DNA of 60,063 bases from positions 1-60,063 of the forward strand of contig CACNAY010000002.1 of assembly GCA_902618555.1 (NCBI GenBank), in the 5' to 3' direction. Made by a program: the position numbers and the translations under genes. Below are positions 29,151-37,057 of this stretch, in pieces. Origin of the DNA: an uncultured Pelagibacteraceae bacterium. GTDB lineage: Bacteria; Pseudomonadota; Alphaproteobacteria; Pelagibacterales; Pelagibacteraceae. The notes below the pieces were generated by a model. That model saw only the letters and a list, made by a program, of their open reading frames with translations, searched no databases and had not been told where the DNA came from. Within the stretch, counting starts at the first letter, position 1, and every line of letters begins with the position of its first letter.

Positions 29151-31024
29151 AATATTATTTTCTTTCAAGTCTTGTTTAATTTCATCTAAAATAACAGGGT
29201 CATCTATAGTTGCTGGCATTTTATAAGGTTCGTTATCAGCAATTTTTCTAACTGTTCCTCTGAGCACTTTTCCTGATCTAGTTTTAGGCAATCTCTTTAC
29301 TACAATTGCAATTTTGAATGCCGCAACAGGGCCAACTTTTTCTCTAACCATTTTAACACATTCGTTTATAATATCTTTTTTATCTTTGGTTACTCCTGCC
29401 TTAAGCGCTAGCAAACCAATAGGTATTTGACCTTTTAACTTATCAGCTATTCCTATCACTGCACATTCTGCAACATTTGGATGTTCTGCTAAAACTTCTT
29501 CAATAGCCCCAGTAGACAATCTATGACCAGCAACATTAATTATGTCATCTGTTCTAGACATGATCCAAACATAACCATCTTCATCAATGTGTCCTGCATC
29601 GTAAGTTTGATAATATCCTGGGTAAGTAGTCATATAATTCTCCTTATATCTTTTATCCGCTCCCCAAAGAGTTGGAAAAGTTCCTGGCGGAAGAGGGAGC
29701 TTGACAACAATATCGCCCCATCTTACCTGGACCTACTTCTTTACCCTCAGAATTTAAAACTTTTAAATCATAACCTGGCACCGGTTTAAAAGCTGATCCG
29801 TATTTTACAGGAAAATTTTCTATTCCTGTGCAACTTGATGTTATTGCCCAACTTGTTTCAGTTTGCCACCAATGATCGATTACAGGCGAGTTAGAAAGCT
29901 TTTCAAACCACTTTATTGTATCAGGGTCGGCTCTTTCACCAGCAAGAAATAGTTTATCAAACTTACTTAAATCGTATTTTTTAAAAAATTCTCCGTTAGG
30001 ATCCTCTTTTTTTGATAGCTCTAATTGCTGTTGGTGCAGTAAAAAGAGATTTTACTTTATGCTCTGAAATTACTCTCCAAAAAACTCCTGCATCAGGAGT
30101 CCCCACCGGTTTTCCCTCAAATAAAACTGTAGTACAGCCATAAAATAATGGACCATAAACTATATAAGAGTGCCCAACTATCCAACCAATATCACTAGCA
30201 GACCACCACACGTCATCGGGTTTAATATTGTAAATGTTTTTCATAGTCCATTTTAATGCAACTATATGTCCACCTATATCACGAACTATTCCTTTCGGTA
30301 GACCCGTAGTTCCCGATGTGTATAAAATATAAGCGTAATCATTTGCATTCATTTTTTCACACTCTGCAGGCTTCACATCTTTATGAGCATCATTCCAAGT
30401 AATATCGATTGCAGGATTTAATTCTGCTTTATCCTTTTCTCTTTGAAAAATTATACATTTTTTAATTTTATGATTTGCTAATTCCAATGCCTTATTAACT
30501 AAAGGTTTGTAATGAACAGTTCGTCCAGGCTCATAGCCACAAGAGGCGGTAACAAGTATTTTAGCTTTAGAGTCATCAATCCTGCTTGCTAGTTCGTTTG
30601 CAGCAAAGCCCCCGAATACAACTGAGTGGACTGCACCAATCCTTCCACAGGCAAGCATAGCAACCACTGCCTCAGGAATCATCGGCATATAGATTATAAC
30701 CCTGTCTCCTTTGGCAACACCTTGCTTTTTTAACGCTCCAGCAAATAAAGCAACTTTTTCTTTAAGTTTATTGTAAGTTATATTTTCTTTTGATCTAGTA
30801 ATTGGGCTGTCATAAATAATAGCGAGTTTTTCACCTCTACCTTGATCGATATGAAGATCTAAAGCGTTGTAACATGTATTTGTTACCCCATCTTCAAACC
30901 ATTTATAAAAGGGTGGGTTATCAGAATTTAAAATTTTTGTTGGTTTTTTGATACCAAAATATATCATTTGAAATTTCTTTCCAAAAATCCTCTCTATTTT
31001 TGATGGATTTTTGATAAATTTCAT
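29139..31024 (-). pseudogene. prpE: Propionyl-CoA synthetase (PrpE-type acyl-CoA ligase), two frameshifts
   Basis: AMP-forming acyl-CoA synthetase acting on propionate or acetate. The three frame segments together give about 628 residues, the normal PrpE length. Segment one (31024 to ~30010) has YILYTSGTTGLPKG and ends in PTAIRAIKK. Segment two (~30010 to ~29717) has DPNGEFFKKYD and the core motif DHWWQTETSW. Segment three (to 29139) has the late domain with GHRLSTGAIEE and the acylation-site motif RSGKVLRG. The breaks map to seven T at 30007-30013 and four C at 29716-29719; deleting one base in each restores a perfect frame. PrpE is favoured over Acs by DIGWIVGHSYIVYGPL and overall length. 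Confidence 0.88.
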
Positions 31025-31103
31025 TATATTTTTGAGTCAATCTCACCTCCCAGATTTTCTTTAATTTTGATGATTATTTCATAAATATCCCCAAAAAAAA
31101 ATA

Positions 31104-31130
31104 AAAAAACCAATAAATATGCGGTTTTTT
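31104..31130. terminator. AT-rich hairpin downstream of the divergent prpE/proteorhodopsin starts
   Basis: A-rich arm AAAAAACC (31104-31111) pairs with GGTTTTTT (31123-31130) around an 11-base loop. It is weak and lies between two divergent gene starts, so its role as a terminator is doubtful. A T11 run (31157-31167) follows on the plus strand. Confidence 0.25.
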
Positions 31131-31176
31131 AATAAAAAAAAACACTTCACTGTAACTTTTTTTTTTTACTATGGTT

Positions 31177-31220
31177 CCGAGCATATTATTCGGTGGTGAG
31201 CTTATTTATCACTCGTCCGA
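31177..31220 (+). promoter_or_regulatory. Proteorhodopsin leader with two mutually exclusive hairpins
   Basis: TCGG at 31190-31193 can pair with CCGA upstream (31177-31180, nine-base loop) or with CCGA downstream (31217-31220). The downstream pairing extends inward: GTGAG (31196-31200) with CTCGT (31212-31216), including two G·T pairs, around loop 31201-31211. The two folds exclude each other, as in attenuators and riboswitch-like leaders. Whether this segment is transcribed is not known. Confidence 0.4.
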
Positions 31221-31222
31221 GT

Positions 31223-31253
31223 AGTTTATATATAAACTAAACGAAAACTAAAC
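31223..31253 (+). promoter_or_regulatory. 16-bp palindrome and tandem AAACTAAAC repeat before proteorhodopsin
   Basis: AGTTTATATATAAACT (31223-31238) is a perfect palindrome and contains TATATA-type -10-like sequence. It runs into the direct repeat AAACTAAAC at 31234-31242 and 31245-31253, 11 bases apart, close to one helical turn. The arrangement resembles an operator over a promoter, about 20-50 bases before the start codon. Confidence 0.45.
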
Positions 31254-31257
31254 AAAC

Positions 31258-31265
31258 GAGGGAGG
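31258..31265 (+). promoter_or_regulatory. Strong ribosome-binding site of proteorhodopsin
   Basis: GAGGGAGG lies five bases before the ATG at 31271. Most genes in this window have weak or no Shine-Dalgarno sequence, so this one stands out and fits high-level expression of an abundant membrane protein. Confidence 0.8.
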
Positions 31266-31270
31266 TTTTC

Positions 31271-32041
31271 ATGAGAAAATTAGGTCTTTTTGCTTTAGCA
31301 GCAGTTGCCTTTTTAGGTATAACTAGCCAAGCTAACGCAGCGACTGCCCTGTTACAAACAAATGATTTCGTAGGAATTTCATTCTGGCTTGTTTCAATGG
31401 GAATGATTGCAACAACTGTGTTTTTCTTTGCAGAAAGAGGAACTGTTGCGGCGTCATGGAGAACATCTTTAACAGTAGCAGGACTTGTAACTGGTGTTGC
31501 ATTTGTTCACTACATGTATATGAGAGAAGTTTGGGTGTCCACGGGTGACTCACCAACGGTATACAGATATATCGATTGGTTAATCACAGTGCCACTTCAA
31601 ATGATCGAATTCTATCTAATTTTGGCAGCTGTTAGAAAGGTGCCAACTTCTATATTTTGGAAGCTATTAATTGGTTCATTAGTAATGTTAATCGGTGGAT
31701 ACTTAGGTGAAGCAGGTTACATACAACCATTTGTAGGTTTCGTAATTGGAATGGCTGGATGGATTTACATCTTGTTTGAAATATTCTCAGGTGAAGCAGG
31801 AACAATGGCAGCTAAAGCTGGTAACAAAGCTATGGCTACAGCTTTCAGCGCTATGAGAATAATCGTAACTATTGGTTGGGCAATTTATCCTTTAGGATAT
31901 ATTTTTGGTTACCTAACTGGTGGTGTTGATGCAAATGCTTTAAACGTTATTTATAACTTAGCTGACTTTGTTAACAAGATCGCTTTTGGTCTAGTTATCT
32001 GGGCAGCAGCAATGCAAAATACAAGATTATCATCTAGATAA
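31271..32041 (+). CDS. Proteorhodopsin, blue-tuned light-driven proton pump
   Basis: Seven-helix retinal protein that pumps protons out of the cell in light. Of 256 aa, a signal peptide ends near ANA (residues 21-23). Relative to green proteorhodopsin the numbering is shifted by 5: His80 (H75), proton acceptor Asp102 (D97) in RYIDW, proton donor Glu113 (E108) and Schiff-base Lys236 (K231) in DFVNKIAFG. Residue 110 (position 105) is Gln (codon 31598-31600), the blue-absorbing variant. It starts after a strong Shine-Dalgarno and a structured leader and ends before a strong terminator, so it can be made as a single-gene transcript. No retinal-synthesis gene is in the window. Confidence 0.98.
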   Translation: MRKLGLFALAAVAFLGITSQANAATALLQTNDFVGISFWLVSMGMIATTVFFFAERGTVAASWRTSLTVAGLVTGVAFVHYMYMREVWVSTGDSPTVYRYIDWLITVPLQMIEFYLILAAVRKVPTSIFWKLLIGSLVMLIGGYLGEAGYIQPFVGFVIGMAGWIYILFEIFSGEAGTMAAKAGNKAMATAFSAMRIIVTIGWAIYPLGYIFGYLTGGVDANALNVIYNLADFVNKIAFGLVIWAAAMQNTRLSSR

Positions 32042-32055
32042 TAGATAATAAATTG

Positions 32056-32095
32056 AAAAGGGCGGGTATGTCTCACATACTTGCCCTTTTTTTTT
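32056..32095 (+). terminator. Rho-independent terminator of proteorhodopsin
   Basis: Arms 32056-32071 and 32075-32090 form a 16-bp stem (two G·T pairs) with a CTC loop; the GGGC/GCCC core is followed by a run of nine T (32087-32095). This is the best intrinsic terminator in the window. It separates the proteorhodopsin message from the ferredoxin genes. Confidence 0.92.
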
Positions 32096-32109
32096 GGTAT
32101 TAATTAATT

Positions 32110-32244
32110 ATGGAAATTTCTAAACCTTATAAAGGAAAAGGAAAAAGAAGATTAAAGAAAATGCCTTTTACTGTGAAAGGCTATATTCTCTATTATGCTT
32201 TTTTTTGGGTAGTTATCATTTCAATTTATTTGGCTTATTATTAA
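32110..32244 (+). CDS. 44-aa basic single-helix membrane peptide
   Basis: The ATG at 32110 opens 14 bases after the proteorhodopsin terminator and the stop lies 3 bases before the ferredoxin start, so the frame fills the space exactly. The peptide begins MEISKPYKGKGKRRLKK, very basic, followed by about 20 hydrophobic, tyrosine-rich residues ending IYLAYY. This predicts a cytoplasmic basic N-terminus and a single membrane helix. I do not recognise a family. Tight packing with ferredoxin suggests translational coupling and a role near that redox pair. Confidence 0.65.
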   Translation: MEISKPYKGKGKRRLKKMPFTVKGYILYYAFFWVVIISIYLAYY

Positions 32245-32247
32245 ACA

Positions 32248-32568
32248 ATGCCTAAAATTACTTTTATAGACTACAATGGAACTTCAAAAACTATTGAAGT
32301 TGAAAATGGTTTATCAGTTATGGAAGGCGCAATACAAAATGAAATACCTGGAATTGACGCTGACTGTGGGGGATCTATGGCATGTGCTACATGTCATGTA
32401 TATATTAAAGATAAATGGCTTAACAATATTCCAAAAGCAGAAGATGCAGAAATTGATATGATTGATATGGCTTATGAGCCTAAAAAAAATAGTAGACTAA
32501 GCTGTCAAATAATAGTTAGCGATGATTTAGATGGTTTAGAAGTAACAACACCAGAGAAACAAACTTAA
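32248..32568 (+). CDS. 2Fe-2S ferredoxin (adrenodoxin type)
   Basis: Small electron carrier of 106 aa. The cluster ligands are Cys40, Cys46 and Cys49 (CGGSMACATC) and Cys86 (RLSCQII), the C-x5-C-x2-C...C pattern of adrenodoxin/putidaredoxin-like proteins used in Fe-S assembly or with P450s and oxygenases. It overlaps the reductase gene by one base (TAATG), so the two form an electron-transfer pair. Confidence 0.95.
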   Translation: MPKITFIDYNGTSKTIEVENGLSVMEGAIQNEIPGIDADCGGSMACATCHVYIKDKWLNNIPKAEDAEIDMIDMAYEPKKNSRLSCQIIVSDDLDGLEVTTPEKQT

Positions 32569-33581
32569 TGAAAAAAACAGATGTGATAATTATTGGAGCT
32601 GGTCCAGTAGGCTTATTTGCAATTCATCAATTAGGCATTAAAGGTCTTGAAGCTATAGTTATCGATAACCTAGATAAAGCTGGTGGACAATGTATCGAAC
32701 TTTACCCAGATAAGCCAATTTACGATATTCCTGCAGTTCCAGAATGCACTGGTGAACAGTTAACCACAAGACTTCTTGAGCAGATAAAACCATTCAAAAC
32801 TGAGATGTTTTTAAATGAAAGAGTAGACGAGGTTTATCAAGAAAAAGAAAAATGGATAGTAAAAACAAATAATAAAAAAGAATTTATTGCACCTAATATT
32901 ATAATAGCTGGTGGAGTAGGGTCGTTTGAACCTAGGAAAATTCCACTAAAAGAGGCAGAAAAACTTGAGGGTAAATCTGTATTTTATTCAGTTAAAAATA
33001 AAGAAACGTTTAAAAATAAAAAAATTTCAATATTTGGAGGGGGAGACTCAGCTTTAGATTGGGCTTTAGAGCTTTCAAAATTTTCAATCGTAACGCTTAT
33101 ACATAGAAGAAATGATTTTAGAGGAGCGCAACATACTCTTTCAGAATTAAGAAAATTGGAAAAAGATGGAAAAGTCTCAATTAAAACACCTTGTCAAATT
33201 GAGTCTCTAGAAAATGAAAATGAATTAAAGTCTATCAATATTAAGTTTGAAGACGGGAAAATTGAAAAAATTCAAACTGATGTGATTCTTGGTTTGTTTG
33301 GTTTAATTATGAAACTAGGTCCGATAGCTGAATGGGGATTAAACATGGATAAAAAAACTATTGAAGTTAACCCAGAGAATTTTGAAACAAATAAAAAAGG
33401 TATATTTGCTGTTGGAGATATCTGCTCTTATCCTGGTAAACTAAAATTAATTCTATCTGGATTTCATGAAGTTGCTTTGGCTTCCGTAGAATGTTTTAAA
33501 AGAGCAAGACCTAATGAAAAATACAGATTTGAGTTCACGACATCTTCTAAAAATATTAAAGAGAGACTTGGAAAAAAATGA
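32568..33581 (+). CDS. Ferredoxin-NADP+ reductase, thioredoxin-reductase type
   Basis: FAD enzyme that exchanges electrons between NADPH and ferredoxin. Of 337 aa, the FAD motif is IIGAGPVGLFA (8-18), followed by AGGQCIELYPDKPIYDIPA. The NADP motif is IFGGGDSALDWAL near residue 157, and the late FAD motif is GIFAVGDIC. There is no CxxC in the NADP domain, so it is not a thioredoxin reductase; it matches the YumC-type reductases. The adjacent ferredoxin is the likely partner. It overlaps the GST-like gene by ATGA. Confidence 0.92.
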   Translation: MKKTDVIIIGAGPVGLFAIHQLGIKGLEAIVIDNLDKAGGQCIELYPDKPIYDIPAVPECTGEQLTTRLLEQIKPFKTEMFLNERVDEVYQEKEKWIVKTNNKKEFIAPNIIIAGGVGSFEPRKIPLKEAEKLEGKSVFYSVKNKETFKNKKISIFGGGDSALDWALELSKFSIVTLIHRRNDFRGAQHTLSELRKLEKDGKVSIKTPCQIESLENENELKSINIKFEDGKIEKIQTDVILGLFGLIMKLGPIAEWGLNMDKKTIEVNPENFETNKKGIFAVGDICSYPGKLKLILSGFHEVALASVECFKRARPNEKYRFEFTTSSKNIKERLGKK

Positions 33582-34204
33582 TAGAACTTCTTACCGCTAA
33601 CACCCCAAACGGTAAGAAAATCTCTATAATGCTTGAGGAGATAAATTTTAAGTATAAAGTAACAAAAGTAAATATTAATAAAGATGAGCAATTCAAACCA
33701 GAGTTTGTTAAACTCAGTCCTTTTAGAAAAATTCCCGTAATAATAGATCATGAAAACAATCAAAGTCTTTTTGAGTCAGGAGCTATTTTAATTTATCTTG
33801 GTGAAAAAAGTGGCAAGTTTTATGATTATGATAACAGAACTCAAATAAATCAGTGGTTAATGGGTCAAATGGCTTATGTGGGTCCAATGTTAGGTCAACA
33901 TCATCAATTTCATCACTATAACCCTGGAAAAAGTAAATTTGGAGAGGAAAGATATTTTAAAATATCAGAGAGAATTTATAAAGAATTAGATGAAAGATTA
34001 AGTTCATCAAAGTATCTAGCTGGAGATATTTACACAATAGCTGATATTGCTACTTTCCCTTGGATAGCTAGGCATGAATGGCATGATATTGGTCTTAAAA
34101 AATTCAAAAATTTGTCTAGGTGGTACAAAGAAATTTCATCTAGAGAACCTGTAAAAAAAGGATTTGATTTGTTAAAAAAAGGGGAAAAAATTCCTGAGAT
34201 TTAA
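33578..34204 (+). CDS. Glutathione S-transferase family protein
   Basis: Of 208 aa, the N-terminal thioredoxin-fold domain has LLTANTPNGKKISIMLEE and FRKIPVIID (cis-proline), with FESGAILIYLGEK as the glutathione γ-glutamyl motif. A helical C-terminal domain includes YTIADIATFPWIARHEW. This fits the nu-class/YfcG-YghU group, which often acts as a disulfide-bond reductase. The ATGA overlap with the reductase gene suggests co-expression with the ferredoxin system. The stop shares a TTAA with convergent dksA. Confidence 0.9.
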   Translation: MIELLTANTPNGKKISIMLEEINFKYKVTKVNINKDEQFKPEFVKLSPFRKIPVIIDHENNQSLFESGAILIYLGEKSGKFYDYDNRTQINQWLMGQMAYVGPMLGQHHQFHHYNPGKSKFGEERYFKISERIYKELDERLSSSKYLAGDIYTIADIATFPWIARHEWHDIGLKKFKNLSRWYKEISSREPVKKGFDLLKKGEKIPEI

Positions 34205-34626
34205 TCTTCAATAAATATTTTCTCATCTCTTTCATGTCTTTCCTGAGCTTCAATTGAGAGTGTAGCAACAGGCCTTGCCATTAATCTTTTTAGACCTATT
34301 GGTTCTCCGGTTTCTTCACAGAAACCGTAAGTTCCTTCTTTAATTCTTTGAAGAGCTGAGTTTATTTTTGATATTAATTTTCTGCTTCTGTTAAGAGCTT
34401 TCATTTCTACTGATTTGTCAGTATAAGAAGAGGCTTGATCTACAATATCTGCTGAAGAAACGTTATCATCGGAAGAATTAAGTAAATTCCCTAAATTATT
34501 AGCCTTAATAATATCATTTTTCCATTTTAAAAGTTCGTCTGTAAAAAATTTTTTGTGTTTTGCACACATGTACTTTTCTTTTGAATTCGGAGTATATTTT
34601 TTTTTAATAGTAGTTTTTTTTACCAT
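34201..34626 (-). CDS. dksA: DksA-type RNA polymerase-binding factor with degenerate zinc site
   Basis: Works with ppGpp at RNA polymerase to tune rRNA and amino-acid promoters. Of 141 aa, it has an N-terminal coiled-coil region and the C-terminal globule starting YGFCEETGEPIGLKRLMARP. Of the four zinc cysteines of E. coli DksA only Cys103 remains; the others are Thr106, Ser124 and Ala127. One-cysteine DksA proteins occur in other alphaproteobacteria, as I recall. Monocistronic and divergent from the GT39 gene over 72 bases. Confidence 0.88.
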   Translation of the reverse strand: MVKKTTIKKKYTPNSKEKYMCAKHKKFFTDELLKWKNDIIKANNLGNLLNSSDDNVSSADIVDQASSYTDKSVEMKALNRSRKLISKINSALQRIKEGTYGFCEETGEPIGLKRLMARPVATLSIEAQERHERDEKIFIED

Positions 34627-34698
34627 TTTGCGAATTGTGGGAGTATATGTTTGATTTTTGTCGTGTCAATAGCTTATAAATTGTAATAATTTCAGCAA

Positions 34699-36069
34699 AT
34701 GATAGAAAAAAAAAATATAAATAAAGTTTATTTTTTGTTTTTATTTTCGCATTTGGTTATGTGGACACTCATACCATTTTTTACAAATGTGAATTTACCT
34801 CTTGATACTATTGAGGCTTTAGCATGGGGAAGTAATTTAGATTGGGGGTTTAATAAACATCCGCCCTTAAGTGCTTTTGCAGCGGAATTATTTTATCAAA
34901 TTTTTGGAAATCAAGATTGGGCATTCTATTTACTAAGTCAAATTTTTGTAATTTTAGCTTTTATAGCAATTTTTAAATTAGCTAACGAGTTTTTTGGCAA
35001 TTTAAATTTTGCTTTATTTTCTATTATGTTATTAGAGGGAATATATTTTTACAATTATACAACACCTGAATTTAACGTTAATGTTTCTCAATTACCTTTT
35101 TGGGCGTTCAGTATATTATACACCTGGCGTTGTATAAAATATGATAAGAAAAAAGACTTTGTAATATTAGGTTTATGCCTAGGTTTAGGATTTTTATCAA
35201 AATATCTTTTTATTTATCTAATAATTGGAATCAAACTTTTATTTATTTATTTGTTTATAAATAAGAAAAATAAATCGTATAATTTTTTTATTGTAGGTCC
35301 TATCGCTTTAATAGTAGTTTCTCCGCATTTAATATGGCTGGTACAAAATGAATTTATTAGCGTAAGCTATGGTCTCCGAAGAACTGGAATAAATGATAAC
35401 TTTTTAAATCATATAATTTTTCCTATTAATTTCTTCCTTAAACAAATCGGGATTTTAATTCCTCTTTTTTTAATGTTTATGTTTTTAGTTAAAAGAGTCA
35501 AAATTAAAAAGTTTTTCTTAGATAGTAAGATGATCTTCCTTTTATTTACTTTTATCTTACCAATTTTCTTGATAATTTTAACTTCTCTAATTTTTGGAGT
35601 TAAGATAAGAACAATGTGGATGACACCATTTTATCTTCTATCAGGAATAATGTTAATCCAAATTTTTAAAAGAAACATAAATACAAATAATCTTAAAAAG
35701 TTTTACTCAATTTTTTTATTATTATTTTTTATTTCACCTGCTATATATGCAATTGTCTCTTTAACTAATGATTTTAAAAGAACTGACTACCCAGGAAAAG
35801 AAATTGCTAGATTGGTTCAAAATAAATGGGATGACAATTATTACAATGAAATTAAATTAGTTATTGGTGACGAGTGGTATGCTGGAAATTTATCTTATCA
35901 TTTAAATTCAAGACCGAAATGGATTATAGAATTAAAAAAAAATCCTATGGATTTAAAAGAAAGCGAGGGAGTAATTTATACTGGAAATCCTAAAATTTTA
36001 AAAAATATTTGTCCAGGTGTTTATGGGACTATAAAACCAGTAGGATACTGTATGATTGGTCAAAGATGA
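34699..36069 (+). CDS. GT39/ArnT-like membrane glycosyltransferase
   Basis: Polytopic membrane protein of 456 aa with about ten hydrophobic segments. The first periplasmic loop has the acidic and His motifs LDTIEALAWG and NKHPPLSAF seen in dolichol- or undecaprenol-dependent transferases (PMT_2 superfamily). Such enzymes move a sugar from a lipid carrier to lipid A, protein or polysaccharide on the outer face. It overlaps the following GT2 gene by ATGA. That gene probably makes the lipid-linked donor, a common pairing. Confidence 0.85.
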   Translation: MIEKKNINKVYFLFLFSHLVMWTLIPFFTNVNLPLDTIEALAWGSNLDWGFNKHPPLSAFAAELFYQIFGNQDWAFYLLSQIFVILAFIAIFKLANEFFGNLNFALFSIMLLEGIYFYNYTTPEFNVNVSQLPFWAFSILYTWRCIKYDKKKDFVILGLCLGLGFLSKYLFIYLIIGIKLLFIYLFINKKNKSYNFFIVGPIALIVVSPHLIWLVQNEFISVSYGLRRTGINDNFLNHIIFPINFFLKQIGILIPLFLMFMFLVKRVKIKKFFLDSKMIFLLFTFILPIFLIILTSLIFGVKIRTMWMTPFYLLSGIMLIQIFKRNINTNNLKKFYSIFLLLFFISPAIYAIVSLTNDFKRTDYPGKEIARLVQNKWDDNYYNEIKLVIGDEWYAGNLSYHLNSRPKWIIELKKNPMDLKESEGVIYTGNPKILKNICPGVYGTIKPVGYCMIGQR

Positions 36070-36938
36070 AAAAAATAGTAATTCTTATACCCGTCTTCAA
36101 TGACTGGGACTCGCTAAAAAAACTAATTTTTGAACTAAATCATTGTGTAGCAAATTTCAGTGATTTTTTGTTTGATTGCATAGTAATTAATGATGCTTCC
36201 ACAATTAGCAAGCCAAAATTAGAAAAACCAAAAAATTTTACCTCGCTCAAAATTTTTAATATGAAAACAAATAAGGGCCATGCTAGATGTAATGCTTTTG
36301 GCATAAACTATATTAATAAAAATTTTGAATTTGATTATATAATTTTGATGGATGGCGATGGAGAAGATAGGCCTATTGAGATAAAAAGCTTTATTAATGA
36401 AATAAAAAAAAACCCAGAAAATTCAATCGTTGCAAAAAGGATAAAAAGGTCAGAGGGTCCCTTTTTTCGTTTTCTATATATTATTCACAAATTAATTACT
36501 TTAGTTTTTACAGGAAAAAAAATAAATTTTGGAAATTATAGCTGTTTAATTAAAAAAGATGTTCAAATGATTAGTGACAAAGCATCTCTTTGGAGCAGTT
36601 ATTCTGGCACAGTAAAAAAATTTTTAGAACATCTTGGTGAAATAGACTCAATTAGAGGTGAAAGATATTTTGGACCATCAAAAATGTCATTATATAAATT
36701 AGTTTTGCACTCATTTGCAATAATAGCTGTATTTAAATATCGGGCTCTAACCACATCAATATTAGTAGTTCTTGCCTTATCTTATTTTAATTCTTACCTT
36801 GGATTCATTTCATTATTTTTTCAAGCAGGTACAGTTTTATTTATAGTATTAATATTTTTGGTTTCTTTAAGAGAAAAAAAACAAGACTTATTAAACTGTC
36901 AAGAAAATTTAAAAAATATTGAAGAAATATCACACTAA
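36066..36938 (+). CDS. GT2 glycosyltransferase (dolichyl-phosphate-sugar synthase-like)
   Basis: Transfers a nucleotide-activated sugar, probably to a polyprenyl phosphate. I start it at the ATG at 36066, which overlaps the GT39 stop (ATGA) and begins with KKIVILIPVFNDWDS; a longer frame upstream exists only inside the GT39 gene. Of 290 aa, the GT-A domain has INDAST and the metal motif LMDGDGEDRP; two hydrophobic helices lie near residues 225-280. It fits as the donor-maker for the GT39 enzyme. The 119-base stretch after it shows nothing clear. Confidence 0.87.
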   Translation: MKKIVILIPVFNDWDSLKKLIFELNHCVANFSDFLFDCIVINDASTISKPKLEKPKNFTSLKIFNMKTNKGHARCNAFGINYINKNFEFDYIILMDGDGEDRPIEIKSFINEIKKNPENSIVAKRIKRSEGPFFRFLYIIHKLITLVFTGKKINFGNYSCLIKKDVQMISDKASLWSSYSGTVKKFLEHLGEIDSIRGERYFGPSKMSLYKLVLHSFAIIAVFKYRALTTSILVVLALSYFNSYLGFISLFFQAGTVLFIVLIFLVSLREKKQDLLNCQENLKNIEEISH

Positions 36939-37057
36939 GGTTGAAATTTGAGTCTTAATTGGAATCAAAACAGAATCAAAAGGTGAACATTTTGATAGAT
37001 TTTGCTCTATTGTGGATAATATAAAATATAGGTAATTTAAAGAATATTTTAAAAATT

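Noticed and set aside
31123-31167. GGTTTTTT and T11 runs as a proteorhodopsin upstream terminator
   Set aside because: They lie between two divergent starts, so no transcript is known to end there, and the stem is almost all A·T.
36009-36065. Longer GT2 reading frame starting inside the GT39 gene
   Set aside because: The extra 19 residues are out of keeping with the family, which begins at the KKIVILIPVFN strand; the ATG at 36066 gives a normal ATGA overlap.
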